64,000 bases of DNA, taken from a virus. The DNA lies in the IMG/VR virus record IMGVR_UViG_3300031974_004051, positions 1-64,000 of that record; one strand, given 5' to 3'. Below, one piece after another: positions 26,835 through 35,914 of this stretch; position 1 is the stretch's first letter, and every line of letters starts with the position of its first letter. Below the pieces are notes generated by a model. It searched no databases, was not told the origin of the DNA, and was given only the letters and a program-made list of their open reading frames with translations. Both the position numbers and the translations under genes were made by a program.

Positions 26835-28613
26835 CTACCTATACCCTTTTTTACTGAATAACCATCCGTACTCCTTATATTGATCAATTCCAACAGTATC
26901 TTTATTCAAACCGTGTGATGGTTGACCGTCCATAGACATAGAACCAATAGCGTCAAATGCGGTCCCATGAGAATAAAAAGATTTTTTAGTTTCATAGGTA
27001 CGTTCAGATAACAACCAAGAATCTAACATAGCTTTATTAGCACTATCATTTCTTTTTAGTTGTGTGAAACATATATCACCCACATACATTGCGATCGCCA
27101 TTGCCATAATTGCATCATCGTGTGCCCCTTTCATGTGGTTAGGTCGACCATTTATATAAACGAAAGTGTTTAATTCATTTAGTAATCTTGAAGATCTAAC
27201 TACAAAACCATGTCTTAATTGTTCCTCAAAACTTGCAACAATTTGTGTCCTTTTATTGTTAAAGTTTATACCAGGTATTTTATCCTGAGTTTTTTTATTG
27301 TACTGCCAAATATTGTTTGAGGTTACTCCATCAATATACTGATCTTTATAACCCATTTCCTGTAATTTACGTGATGTTGCAATTCCCATACCTCCCGTAA
27401 TATCTGTTGCAACAAACGCTTTGTATAGTGTTCCCCATTTGTAAACAATAGAGGCTAAATCATCGGGTGGAATTTTACCAACATATTCCGCGACTTGTTC
27501 CCCTTCATCAAAATCAATTACACATATCGAAGACGCATCCGCACTATCACCTCTTGAAACATCAACTCCCATGATATATCTATGACCCTCAACAGGTTCT
27601 TTCCATAACCACATAGTACCCTGCATATATTTTTCAATCGGGTCTTTAATCATGGTCTTTCTTATTCTATCTTGTACACTGTTAGGGATAACACCGTCAC
27701 CAGAACCGAGGAAGTCACACTCCAATTCCTGTGCGATCTTTCTTTTATCATATTTGAATTTCTTTGCCATATTCTCAAACCAATGAGAATAGGGTTTGTA
27801 TCCTTGTTCGAGTAATTCCTCATAACCTTCCCAACCTTGTTCTAATATTATCTCATCATCATTGTATTGTTCTCTATTCAACATATAATGGATAATATCT
27901 TCAACTTTAATCCATTTTAGATCACCAGCATATCTTGGGTCTTTAAACCATCTTAAATCGGTTACTTTAAAATCATTCATTCCTCTTAATGCTTGATCAT
28001 AAACACCGTAGTATATTGGATCATAACCGTTAGGTGTTGAGATAAGAATTACTTTACCACCTGTTGAAAGTGATGCCATACATGCCGCCCAAAAATCTTC
28101 ACCCGCTTCAATATATGCCGCCTCATCAAACACAAGAACTGTGGGTGTATAACCACGCAATGCATCCGCAGATGTTGCAACGGCTTTTACCTCACAACCA
28201 TTGTTCATTCGATACCTACTTTCAGAGTTTTTATCCGCTGAGAAACCAACATTAATCCATTCGGGCCACTGATCTAAAAATCCACGAATCTTATTTGCCA
28301 TTTCAATTGCGGTATCCCTTTTGTTCGCAATGATTAGTATTCTTTCAGGATTGTCAGGACTTGCAGTCTGAATTTTTTTTGATAACCACGCCGCAGTTAC
28401 AGTGGATACCCCCGCCTGTCTATACTTACGAGTGATATTTTCATTATAGTTATCATAATCATTAATCAATTGAATTTGATCAGGGAATAACTCTAATGGA
28501 ACATATTTTTTTTGTGTGTTGTCGTATGTTGTTAGATATGTTTTAAGGGCATACGGAGTATCCTTCATTATCTTGGCGTACTCTTTCAACTGTAATAATT
28601 TCTGTTTGTCCAT
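26835..28613 (-). CDS. 17: Terminase large subunit, T4 gp17-like
   Basis: 592 residues (T4 gp17 is 610). Packaging ATPase-nuclease. Walker A-like KYRQAGVSTVTAAW at about 63-76, Walker B VLVFDEAAYIEAGED at about 160-174, and the C-terminal RNase H-like nuclease with YIMGVDVSRGDSADASSICV and DDAIMAMAIAMYVG. The small terminase gp16 is not recognisable nearby. First of the gp17-gp20-...-gp23 series. Confidence 0.96.
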   Translation of the reverse strand: MDKQKLLQLKEYAKIMKDTPYALKTYLTTYDNTQKKYVPLELFPDQIQLINDYDNYNENITRKYRQAGVSTVTAAWLSKKIQTASPDNPERILIIANKRDTAIEMANKIRGFLDQWPEWINVGFSADKNSESRYRMNNGCEVKAVATSADALRGYTPTVLVFDEAAYIEAGEDFWAACMASLSTGGKVILISTPNGYDPIYYGVYDQALRGMNDFKVTDLRWFKDPRYAGDLKWIKVEDIIHYMLNREQYNDDEIILEQGWEGYEELLEQGYKPYSHWFENMAKKFKYDKRKIAQELECDFLGSGDGVIPNSVQDRIRKTMIKDPIEKYMQGTMWLWKEPVEGHRYIMGVDVSRGDSADASSICVIDFDEGEQVAEYVGKIPPDDLASIVYKWGTLYKAFVATDITGGMGIATSRKLQEMGYKDQYIDGVTSNNIWQYNKKTQDKIPGINFNNKRTQIVASFEEQLRHGFVVRSSRLLNELNTFVYINGRPNHMKGAHDDAIMAMAIAMYVGDICFTQLKRNDSANKAMLDSWLLSERTYETKKSFYSHGTAFDAIGSMSMDGQPSHGLNKDTVGIDQYKEYGWLFSKKGYR

Positions 28614-28617
28614 ATCC

Positions 28618-28625
28618 TATAAATA
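28618..28625 (-). promoter_or_regulatory. TATTTATA box, 4 nt before the terminase ATG
   Basis: Coding strand TATTTATA, then GGAT, then ATG (28613). It follows the terminator hairpin of the upstream gene immediately. Confidence 0.45.
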
Positions 28626-28626
28626 C

Positions 28627-28656
28627 AAAAAAAGTGGTCTTTTAACCACTTTTGAT
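28627..28656 (-). terminator. Terminator upstream of the terminase gene
   Basis: AAAGTGGT (28631-28638) pairs with ACCACTTT (28645-28652), loop CTTTTA; the minus-strand transcript then meets a T run. It separates the acidic-protein operon from gp17. Confidence 0.75.
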
Positions 28657-28659
28657 TTT

Positions 28660-29988
28660 TTATACGGTTGGTGTGTCGTCGTCGTCAGGTGATAGATTAA
28701 TACCTAAAGATCCTAATAACCCACTTAACCCATCATCTTCATCATCACCATACTCTCTGTCGTACTCATCTTCTTCGTAGTCCTCAGTTTTGATATCATC
28801 AATAATTTGATTTACCATTTTACTTACAATCTCTTTACCGAGTTCAGAACCTCTTAAAATTTCTTTAGCCACTTTAAAAAATTCATTGACATCTAACTGA
28901 GTGAATCTCGATATTAAATAGTTCTGTAAATGTTTATACTCATCTTCAGCTAACTTATCTGGGTAGGACTCTCTAAATTTCTCCCAAATTACGGGACCTA
29001 ATCTCAAATCCCATATTTCACCTGCTAATGTATCTGTTTTATCGGTCACCATTTTTTCGGATCTTGGGTCTTCAGGAAGTCCTTTGTTTGTGATAGACTC
29101 CATAACACCTTTAATTAATTCATGTACCAAAACAGGAAAAACTAATCCCCTTGCCTTAATTGTTGGTGGATCAGTTTCGGCATCTAATTCTTGTTTACCT
29201 GCCATAGGACTATTACCTCCCTGTAATTGACCCATAATCATTTCATCATCAAATAACCAATAACCAATATCGGCCATTGACATTACAACACCATATTTCG
29301 TCACAATGTTAGGATCTCTTTCAGATAATTCATCAGCAACTAATTCGAACATATAGTGACCTTTATTTGAAGCACCTTGGATCATGGCATTTATAAATCT
29401 TCTTTTCGCCACTTCCGCATCGAATTTTTCAAATGAGGTCATAAAGTTTTCAATATCTTCCTCAGCCTCTTCAGGAGAAACACCAAACTGTTGTTCAATC
29501 TCTTCTTCGGATGGATCTTCACCCTGCATTTTCATACCCCCCAAATCCATATCCTCCATACCTACAAGTTTTGCATCAAATTGGAAAGTTCCTTCAGGAA
29601 CGGACATTTCTTTTTTAACAAGTTCAACCGCTAAATTTTCTAAATACTCCTTGTTTTGACTTTCAAATGACCCAATTTCTCTTAGTGTTCTTTGAACTAA
29701 TTGTACTAAACCGAACAAATTATCGGTTACATTACCTTCCATTCCCGTATATCTCTTTAGTTTAGTTACGATATCTTTAAATCTTTTTGAGGCAATTAAC
29801 TCTTCAAAATTTGAAGGTACCCCATCAGGTACCTCATTTGGTATTGCGGGATTATCTTTAAAGTCGGTATCTCTTCTTGCTAGTTTATCCTCAATACCAG
29901 ATTTCATTCTATCAGGAAGATCCCCATAATCAATAGGTGCTTCTTTTAACTTACGAATGTTTTCTAAAAGTTCTTTTTTACTAATCAT
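28660..29988 (-). CDS. Unknown large acidic phage protein, 442 aa
   Basis: Helical N-terminus (MISKKELLENIRKLKEAPID), long central region with LVFPVLVHELIKGVMESITN and WDLRLGPVIWEKFRESYPDK, and an Asp/Glu-rich tail. Proteins of this type lie beside terminase in other marine T4-like phages and remain unassigned to my knowledge. The start overlaps the preceding stop by 4 nt. Possibly a virion component. Confidence 0.75.
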   Translation of the reverse strand: MISKKELLENIRKLKEAPIDYGDLPDRMKSGIEDKLARRDTDFKDNPAIPNEVPDGVPSNFEELIASKRFKDIVTKLKRYTGMEGNVTDNLFGLVQLVQRTLREIGSFESQNKEYLENLAVELVKKEMSVPEGTFQFDAKLVGMEDMDLGGMKMQGEDPSEEEIEQQFGVSPEEAEEDIENFMTSFEKFDAEVAKRRFINAMIQGASNKGHYMFELVADELSERDPNIVTKYGVVMSMADIGYWLFDDEMIMGQLQGGNSPMAGKQELDAETDPPTIKARGLVFPVLVHELIKGVMESITNKGLPEDPRSEKMVTDKTDTLAGEIWDLRLGPVIWEKFRESYPDKLAEDEYKHLQNYLISRFTQLDVNEFFKVAKEILRGSELGKEIVSKMVNQIIDDIKTEDYEEDEYDREYGDDEDDGLSGLLGSLGINLSPDDDDTPTV

Positions 29989-30602
29989 TCCGCCGCTTGT
30001 TTAAAATCTAAACCTAATGATTTAAAGGTTAACTCCTTTGGTAACTCCGCCTTAGGTCTCGGACTACGTCTTGGTTCAAACGGATTTTCTCTTTTGGGTT
30101 TGTCAGGTTTTGTGGTTGGTTTCTCCCTAACAGGTGTATCGGTATCAGGTTTAGAGGGTGATGGTTGTTGTTCATCAACATTAAACATACTTTGAGCGGC
30201 TACTAATCTATCAGCACTATCACTTAAAGAACCAATCATTTCATAAATTTCCTCTTTTGTTGTGACTTCACCATGATAGTTTTTAGTTACAACTGATTCG
30301 ACCCACTCATTCATTTCTTTTTTGGGTTTTTTACCCGCTTTCTTCATTGCTATCGCAATTGCGGCTTGTTGTGCTGCCGAGGACGATTCTTCTACATCCT
30401 CATCTTCCTCAGTCACCTCAATTGTATCATCATCACTGACTTTGTCTTTAATTTGATCTACTTTATCTGCAGATACCTTATAAACCGCTTCAGATAGAAT
30501 TCTATCAGATAATTCTTGTAACTGTTTGTCAGTTAAGTTAGAAAGGAATTTTTCACTTAAACCCTCACTAATTAATTTCTTTACTATATCTTTTCTTTTC
30601 AT
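29985..30602 (-). CDS. Unknown protein with Pro/Arg-rich C-terminus, 205 aa
   Basis: Helical N-terminus (KLISEGLSEKFLSNLTDKQL), acidic patch, Ala-rich stretch (SSSAAQQAAIAIAMKKAGKK) and a disordered Pro/Lys/Arg tail (PKRENPFEPRRSPRPKAELP). Overlaps both neighbours by 4 nt, so it is translationally coupled. No family recognised. Confidence 0.7.
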   Translation of the reverse strand: MKRKDIVKKLISEGLSEKFLSNLTDKQLQELSDRILSEAVYKVSADKVDQIKDKVSDDDTIEVTEEDEDVEESSSAAQQAAIAIAMKKAGKKPKKEMNEWVESVVTKNYHGEVTTKEEIYEMIGSLSDSADRLVAAQSMFNVDEQQPSPSKPDTDTPVREKPTTKPDKPKRENPFEPRRSPRPKAELPKELTFKSLGLDFKQAAE

Positions 30603-31003
30603 ACCCCTGTATCGAATTTCAGTTCTTCTTTTATGAGTCTAAAACCTCTCGACTCTATTTTTTTATTTACAGATTCAATCGTTTCTGCAAACGAAAAAGT
30701 AAGTCTTTCGAACTCACTCTCATAATCAAATTTTTCCCAACCTAATGATATAACACCATCAACAGCATCTATGATACCAAAGTAGTCCGACTTCTGTACA
30801 AGATCTAATTCAATATCACTATTCTTCAAAACACCCACTAAAGAAATATATTCTAAATCAGGTGATAATGGTTCTGTGTATGTAGATGCGGGGATATGAT
30901 ACCATTCTTCTATATCAAATTCAGTTTGATCACTGAAAATAAATTCATATTGTTTCTGACCTTTATAATCAGAACCAATTTCGTTGATATAGATTAGTCT
31001 CAT
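30599..31003 (-). CDS. Unknown beta-rich protein, 134 aa
   Basis: MRLIYINEIGSDYKGQKQYE, then FIFSDQTEFDIEEWYHIPAS and YISLVGVLKNSDIELDLVQK suggest a compact alpha/beta fold. It is coupled to its downstream neighbour by a 4-nt overlap. Function not recognised. Confidence 0.7.
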   Translation of the reverse strand: MRLIYINEIGSDYKGQKQYEFIFSDQTEFDIEEWYHIPASTYTEPLSPDLEYISLVGVLKNSDIELDLVQKSDYFGIIDAVDGVISLGWEKFDYESEFERLTFSFAETIESVNKKIESRGFRLIKEELKFDTGV

Positions 31004-31004
31004 C

Positions 31005-32030
31005 TTACTTAAAATATTTACTCAAAGTTTCACCAACGTGTTTGTTGATTTCACCCTTGAGTTCTTCTAAGTCGATTTCTTCTATAGCTTCTTCTTCAGG
31101 AATTTCTTCCTCACGTTGTACACTTAAATCCGCTAAGTCTTCAATTGATTTTTCTTCTAATTCTTCGGATGAGTCTTCATCAACAGTATCACCAACAAAA
31201 CTCTCTAATTTTGCCATTATTTCATCGATCTCACCATCTACTTCTTCATCGCCCATTTCAGGTTCTTCAGCAGGAACGTCACCAATTTCATCATCCATTG
31301 ATGGGTCATCAAAAGACTCCTCATCTTTAGGTTCGAATTTTTCAGCGATGTCTTCTCTATCCTCTTCATCAAGTGCGTCAAGGTCGACGGCAGATATAAC
31401 CATATTTAAAACATATTTTATATCATCACTCATCATCTTTTCTTTCACGTCTCTGAGTGCTTGTCCTAACTTACCTGAGAATTTTTGAACCTCAGCCATA
31501 TAGTCTGATCTTTTACCTTCCTCACCTTCATCACCTATTTCAGGTTCTTCAGCAGGAACGTCACCAATAGCGTTATCTTCAGGAGGTAAGTCATCAACAG
31601 GTGCATCGTCTACAGGTAAATCATCTACAGGTTCTGCAGGTACATCTTCCACTGGTGCCTCATCAGCAACAGGTTCTGAAGATTTAGTTTTTAAAACATA
31701 TTTTTTTGCTTCCTGTAGTGATTCCTGTCCACTAATTAATTCTAATCTTTTTAGTGCTTCGGAATACGATGAAAACTTATTTTTATTTTTCATGAAAATA
31801 CCACCGATATAATCTAAAGAACTTTCATTGAGTCCTTTCTTTACGTAGTACCCATCTTTTTCTTTTACAATACCATAAGTACCGTTTGTAGATTCTTTTA
31901 TATACTCAACGTTAGATGATTCATTAATTGTTTGTTTAGGAGTTCTACCATAGTTGGCAATCTCCATGATTCTTTTTAATTTTTCATCACCTTGTAGTCT
32001 TTCACTACCCAATGGTTTAAGATCTGACAT
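31005..32030 (-). CDS. Unknown very acidic protein with internal repeat, 341 aa
   Basis: The first 110 residues are mixed (KYVLKTKSSEPVADEAPVED follows); the rest is Asp/Glu/Pro/Val-rich with the phrase IGDVPAEEP(E)(I/M)GDE twice. The ends are predicted helical. Composition recalls prohead core proteins, but its role is unknown. It starts the acidic-protein operon behind a TATTTATA box. Confidence 0.7.
   Translation of the reverse strand: MSDLKPLGSERLQGDEKLKRIMEIANYGRTPKQTINESSNVEYIKESTNGTYGIVKEKDGYYVKKGLNESSLDYIGGIFMKNKNKFSSYSEALKRLELISGQESLQEAKKYVLKTKSSEPVADEAPVEDVPAEPVDDLPVDDAPVDDLPPEDNAIGDVPAEEPEIGDEGEEGKRSDYMAEVQKFSGKLGQALRDVKEKMMSDDIKYVLNMVISAVDLDALDEEDREDIAEKFEPKDEESFDDPSMDDEIGDVPAEEPEMGDEEVDGEIDEIMAKLESFVGDTVDEDSSEELEEKSIEDLADLSVQREEEIPEEEAIEEIDLEELKGEINKHVGETLSKYFK
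31255..31568. repeat. 32-bp direct repeat inside the acidic-protein gene
   Basis: Identical 32-nt copies at 31255-31286 and 31537-31568, encoding the repeated IGDVPAEEPE phrase. Exact DNA identity across 250 bp suggests a recent internal duplication or gene conversion. Confidence 0.8.
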
Positions 32031-32063
32031 ATTAATATATTTGTTAATAACTTATTCTTATAC

Positions 32064-32071
32064 TATAAATA
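32064..32071 (-). promoter_or_regulatory. TATTTATA box upstream of the acidic-protein operon
   Basis: Coding-strand TATTTATA 33 nt before ATG 32030, in the gap after the nucleotidyltransferase gene. Confidence 0.35.
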
Positions 32072-32097
32072 CAACAATATCAAGAAAAAAATATCGT

Positions 32098-32868
32098 TTA
32101 CTGTTGTGTTATAGATAATTTATTGTCTGCATTGTGTGTCTGTATGTCCAATAACTTCTTTATATAACCGTTTCTTCTTAATAGTTTGAACGCCAAATTT
32201 TCGTAAGAATACTCACCCCCACTATCCAGACCACTCTGTCTAAACTTTTTTAATTTTATTTTTAATGATTTAATTTCCTCAGTTACGTCCTCACCCTTAT
32301 CAAACCTACTCTTGATATCATCAATATCATCTTCAAAATTTGATGCTTTTTTTATGATTAAATCTTTATTAATTGATTGGATTGTTTTTTCAGGAACAAC
32401 TAACCAACTATCATTCAATACGGAGTACAATCCCGACGCGTGATGTTTTTCTTTTACGTCTTGTACATAAATTTCACAGTCAAACCCTTTTATAGTGATT
32501 TCGTGTTGTCTGTTCCACAAACTTCTTTTACTATCAAAAAATCCTTTTAGTAGATCTAAATTATAATCAGTCTCATCATAATCTATCAAAATGTGTAAAT
32601 CAACATCAGAATATTTTGACCAATTATAATTTGCTAAAGAACCTGTTAAAACGACATCATGGATGAAAAATTCAATATCTAAATAATCCATGAACTTTTC
32701 GGTCACTTCCATTAAACGATCTCTTATCTGATCGTGCATAAAAAATTCACCACCCTCCTCTTTAAAAATATCGGAACACAGTGAATCTTTAACCTCAAAG
32801 GATTTTACAATTTCTTGGTTGTTTCCTAATTCTTCAATTAACTCATCAACAATTTGACTGTTTTTCAT
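32098..32868 (-). CDS. Nucleotidyltransferase-like protein
   Basis: 256 residues. FIHDVVLTGSLANYNWSKYS, followed directly by DVDLHILIDYDE, is the GS...SDxD signature of the polymerase-beta-type nucleotidyltransferase superfamily, and FDCEIYVQDVKEKHH supplies the third acidic residue. Substrate unknown: such folds add nucleotides to RNA, proteins or small molecules. It overlaps the KTSC gene by 4 nt. Confidence 0.8.
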   Translation of the reverse strand: MKNSQIVDELIEELGNNQEIVKSFEVKDSLCSDIFKEEGGEFFMHDQIRDRLMEVTEKFMDYLDIEFFIHDVVLTGSLANYNWSKYSDVDLHILIDYDETDYNLDLLKGFFDSKRSLWNRQHEITIKGFDCEIYVQDVKEKHHASGLYSVLNDSWLVVPEKTIQSINKDLIIKKASNFEDDIDDIKSRFDKGEDVTEEIKSLKIKLKKFRQSGLDSGGEYSYENLAFKLLRRNGYIKKLLDIQTHNADNKLSITQQ

Positions 32869-33110
32869 TTCAATTTCTTGTACTCGTAGGTCTTTGAAAT
32901 ATTCAAATTAAAAAACCTACCTTGAGATTCCGCCATTCTAAGTTTTGTAAACTTTTCCCACGGAACCTTATAATACTCATAAACACCACCACTTTTAAAA
33001 GTGACTTGTAATGTTTCGTCTTCAGTATTATAAGACGCAGACTTCAAATTCGACGATTGAATTTCAACAAGAATCTCCTTGCCGTTGATTTTCTCAGATG
33101 TTATTGCCAT
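32865..33110 (-). CDS. KTSC domain protein
   Basis: 81 residues: SSNLKSASYNTEDETLQVTF, KSGGVYEYYKVPWEKFTKLR, AESQGRFFNLNISKTYEYKK. This is the whole KTSC pattern (a short domain named for its residues in lysyl-tRNA-synthetase-linked proteins), also found in many phages. Function unknown. First gene of the unit with the nucleotidyltransferase. Confidence 0.85.
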   Translation of the reverse strand: MAITSEKINGKEILVEIQSSNLKSASYNTEDETLQVTFKSGGVYEYYKVPWEKFTKLRMAESQGRFFNLNISKTYEYKKLK

Positions 33111-33129
33111 AATAATTTATTTTATGTAT

Positions 33130-33158
33130 AATATAACAATTAATCAAAACAAAATCAA
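33130..33158 (-). promoter_or_regulatory. Promoter for the KTSC/nucleotidyltransferase unit
   Basis: On the minus strand TTGATT (33158-33153), 17 nt, TATATT (33135-33130), 19 nt before ATG 33110. Confidence 0.6.
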
Positions 33159-33196
33159 GTCTGTCTGATGTACTTAATAAATATCATAGAAAAAAT

Positions 33197-33218
33197 AAAC
33201 CCCCAAATTGGGGGTTTT
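33197..33218 (-). terminator. Terminator after hsp20
   Basis: AAACCCCC / GGGGGTTTT stem with a 5-nt AAATT loop. The minus transcript from hsp20 ends here; the T tract in the plus direction is short. Confidence 0.8.
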
Positions 33219-33220
33219 AT

Positions 33221-33592
33221 TTAACCAATTGAAATGGTTCGTTGTGAGTTCTTCTTTTTTGTTTTTGGAATGGATATTTTTAATATACCATTTTGAACCT
33301 TTGCCGATATTTTCTTATCGTTCACATCTTCAGGTAAAGTGTAAGTCCTCTCGAATGAATCAATAAAAGTTTTCTCGTTATCGGATTTGGTGTAGGTGAT
33401 CTTTAGTAAGTCCTCCTCAACAATAATGTTAATATCATTTTTGGTAAGACCTGGTACAATGAAATCTAAAGTATATTCATTCTCATCTTGTTTTTTGTAC
33501 ACATTAACATAACCACTCTGTGTCTTATCTGTTCTTGAATCAAAGAACTCATCCACAAACTTTACAAATGGATCATTTCTAAATAAAATCAT
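33221..33592 (-). CDS. hsp20: Small heat-shock protein (Hsp20 / alpha-crystallin)
   Basis: 123 residues. The alpha-crystallin core reads YTLDFIVPGLTKNDINIIVE and FERTYTLPEDVNDKKISAKV, then QNGILKISIPK; the C-terminal IxI anchor is ISI in RTISIG. ATP-independent holdase. Hsp20 genes are common in marine T4-like phages. Here it is divergent from a ClpC-like unfoldase across a palindrome-rich control region. Confidence 0.95.
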   Translation of the reverse strand: MILFRNDPFVKFVDEFFDSRTDKTQSGYVNVYKKQDENEYTLDFIVPGLTKNDINIIVEEDLLKITYTKSDNEKTFIDSFERTYTLPEDVNDKKISAKVQNGILKISIPKTKKKNSQRTISIG

Positions 33593-33647
33593 AGTTTTTA
33601 AATTTTAATTTTTTATTTATTATGTTAATTACAAAATGAGTACCAAC

Positions 33648-33702
33648 GTCTCATTTGAGACATTATGTCACAAATATAACCATTATATGTGACACATTGT
33701 CA
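33648..33702. promoter_or_regulatory. Cluster of three palindromes, candidate operator
   Basis: GTCTCA-TT-TGAGAC at 33648-33661; TGTCAC and GTGACA arms at 33666-33694 with inner ATATAA/TTATAT; TGACA-CAT-TGTCA at 33690-33702. The last one overlaps the -33 TTG of the clp promoter. The spacing between hsp20 and the clp gene makes a shared heat-shock-type operator plausible. Confidence 0.6.
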
Positions 33703-33726
33703 AACTTGATTTTTGGTATAATTTTG
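33697..33726 (+). promoter_or_regulatory. Bacteroidota-type promoter for the clp gene
   Basis: TTG at 33697-33699, 19 nt, then TAATTTTG at 33719-33726, matching the TTTG / TAnnTTTG consensus known for Bacteroidota primary sigma factor. ATG follows 27 nt later. Confidence 0.65.
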
Positions 33727-33753
33727 TTTATCTTTATGTAAAACAAATAAAGT

Positions 33754-35769
33754 ATGTCTGTAGAATTTTTTGAGGAGGGTACCCAACCCCAAAGTAAGAG
33801 AGGAAAGAAGGGGAGTAAAACTCCTGTTCTTGATAATTTTTCGAGAGATCTCACAACTATCGCGGCTGAAGGTGGTATCGACCCGATTATCGGAAGGGAT
33901 AAAGAAGTACTTCGAATTGCCCAAATTTTATCGAGAAAGAAGAAGAACAATGTCGTTATTGTTGGTGATGCGGGTGTTGGTAAATCGGCGTTAGTTGAAA
34001 AACTCGCCTTGTTAATTAGTGAAGGAAATTGTCCAACTAATTTACTTGATAAAAGAATTATGTCATTGGACTTGACATCCTTAGTTGCGGGTACCAAATA
34101 CAGAGGTCAGTTTGAGGAAAGGATTAAAGTTATTTTAAACGAATTACAAGACGCACCGAATGTGATAATTTTCATAGATGAGATTCATACTATGGTAGGT
34201 GCAGGAAATGCGTCTGGTTCTATGGACGCTGCGAATATATTAAAACCCGCCCTTGCAAGAGGTGAGATACAATGTATTGGGGCAACAACTTTTGATGAAT
34301 ACAAAAAGAATATTGAGAAAGATGCTGCACTTGTAAGAAGATTCCAAAAGATTATTCTACAAGAACCAACAATATCAGAAACTAAAGACATCTTAAAAAA
34401 TTTAAAAGAATCTTATGAAGATTTTCACAGAGTAGAATACAAAGAAGATGTAATTGAAACTATTGTGAACCTTTCTAAAAAGTATATTACAGATAAACAA
34501 TTTCCCGATAAAGCGATCGATATATTGGATGAGTTAGGTTCTGAGAAAAAGATCAACGTTAAAATTCCTGATATTATTGAAAAACTAAGAAAGGAATCTG
34601 AAAACGTCAAAGTTAGAAAGTTAGAGGTTGTAAAAACTCAAGACTATGAGAAGGCGGCGCAACTTAGAGACGAAGAAAGAAAAATTCTAAAAAAGTTAGA
34701 TAACGAAAAAGGTAAGTGGAATCAGGAACAAAAGGAAAATAAAAAACCTGTATATGTTGATGATGTGTATAACATGATAACAAACATGACGGGTGTTCCC
34801 ATAAACAAATTAGATACAAAAGAGACAAAATCTTTACTATCGTTAGAGAAAACCATATCTAAAAACGTGATCGGTCAAGATGAGGCAGTTTCAATCATCT
34901 CTAAATCTATAAGAAGAAATAGAGTTGGTGTTAGAGGTGTAAACAAACCAATTGGATCTTTTATGTTTTTAGGTTCTACGGGGGTTGGTAAAACACACTT
35001 AGCAAAGACTTTGGCTAATACTCTATTTGGTGATCCTGAAAAAATAATTAGGGTGGACATGAGTGAGTTTATGGAGAAACATAATGTATCCAAACTTATT
35101 GGATCCCCACCAGGATATGTTGGGTATGATGAAGGGGGACAACTCACCGAAAAAATAAAAAATAACCCATTCTCAGTAGTGTTATTCGATGAAGTTGAGA
35201 AGGCACATAAGGACGTGTTTAATATATTACTCCAAATTCTTGATGAGGGTCATCTAACAGATTCCTTTGGTAGAAAAGTAAATTTTACGAATACACTGAT
35301 TATCATGACATCCAATGTCGGAGCGAAAAAAGTTTCAGATTTTGGTGCGGGTGTTGGGTTCACTGATGGAACTAATAGAGATAAAGTAAAGGATTCTATT
35401 ATACAGAAGGCATTAAAACAACAGTTCTCACCTGAATTCTTAAATCGAATTGATGATATTATAGTCTTTAATAAATTAGATAAGAAGTCACTTAAAAAAA
35501 TCGTAAGTATAGAATTATCAAAACTAAACGATCGACTAAAAGATAGTGGTTATAAGATTACTTTCGATAATACAATCGTAAATGAAATATTAGAGAAGAA
35601 CTCTGAAGAAGATTATGGTGCAAGACCAATAAAAAGAATAATTCAGAATTTGTGTGAAGATTTTATCAGTGATAGTATTTTAACTGGAGATATAAACGAA
35701 GAAAGTGACGTTATATTAAAAATAAATGAGGGAAAAATGGAAATTTCCAAAAATATTCCCCTCATTTAA
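33754..35769 (+). CDS. clpC: ClpC-like AAA+ protein unfoldase without N-domain
   Basis: 671 residues, two AAA+ modules. First Walker A GDAGVGKS at 71-78, Walker B FIDEIH at 140-145; a short UVR-type middle motif ([19 protein letters not shown], about 297-315), which points to ClpC rather than ClpB; second Walker A GSTGVGKT at 407-414 and [11 protein letters not shown] at 475-485. The ClpP-docking loop tripeptide VGF is kept at 534-536. The usual N-terminal Clp_N repeats (about 145 residues) are missing. It may feed selected substrates to host ClpP. Confidence 0.93.
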   Translation: MSVEFFEEGTQPQSKRGKKGSKTPVLDNFSRDLTTIAAEGGIDPIIGRDKEVLRIAQILSRKKKNNVVIVGDAGVGKSALVEKLALLISEGNCPTNLLDKRIMSLDLTSLVAGTKYRGQFEERIKVILNELQDAPNVIIFIDEIHTMVGAGNASGSMDAANILKPALARGEIQCIGATTFDEYKKNIEKDAALVRRFQKIILQEPTISETKDILKNLKESYEDFHRVEYKEDVIETIVNLSKKYITDKQFPDKAIDILDELGSEKKINVKIPDIIEKLRKESENVKVRKLEVVKTQDYEKAAQLRDEERKILKKLDNEKGKWNQEQKENKKPVYVDDVYNMITNMTGVPINKLDTKETKSLLSLEKTISKNVIGQDEAVSIISKSIRRNRVGVRGVNKPIGSFMFLGSTGVGKTHLAKTLANTLFGDPEKIIRVDMSEFMEKHNVSKLIGSPPGYVGYDEGGQLTEKIKNNPFSVVLFDEVEKAHKDVFNILLQILDEGHLTDSFGRKVNFTNTLIIMTSNVGAKKVSDFGAGVGFTDGTNRDKVKDSIIQKALKQQFSPEFLNRIDDIIVFNKLDKKSLKKIVSIELSKLNDRLKDSGYKITFDNTIVNEILEKNSEEDYGARPIKRIIQNLCEDFISDSILTGDINEESDVILKINEGKMEISKNIPLI

Positions 35770-35800
35770 TTAAAATCTGAACTTTTTTAAAAAATATATA

Positions 35801-35808
35801 TATTTATA
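35801..35808 (+). promoter_or_regulatory. TATTTATA box before a candidate small RNA
   Basis: Lies in the 145-nt gap after the clp gene with no open reading frame behind it. Confidence 0.35.
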
Positions 35809-35811
35809 CAT

Positions 35812-35914
35812 CAAAGGTTCTCTTTGCCGATTACCTTTTCGTTTTTTCTCGTTAAATTATTGGTGTTGAAACCAATATAGACCTAAAACCCCAGCAACCT
35901 GTTGGGGTTTTTTA
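35812..35914 (+). ncRNA. Candidate small RNA of about 100 nt
   Basis: Bounded by the TATTTATA box and an intrinsic terminator. Contains a 7-bp hairpin TATTGGT/ACCAATA (35858-35877, loop GTTGAA), then the terminator hairpin. It has no start codon followed by a plausible ORF. It could instead be the 3' untranslated tail of the clp mRNA. Confidence 0.35.
35887..35914. terminator. Bidirectional terminator between clp gene and endolysin
   Basis: AACCCCA (35887-35893) pairs with TGGGGTT (35903-35909), followed by a run of T. Confidence 0.85.

Noticed and set aside
33663-34097. Minus-strand ORF across the clp start
   Set aside because: Antisense to the clp gene's first AAA+ module and covers the promoter; shadow.
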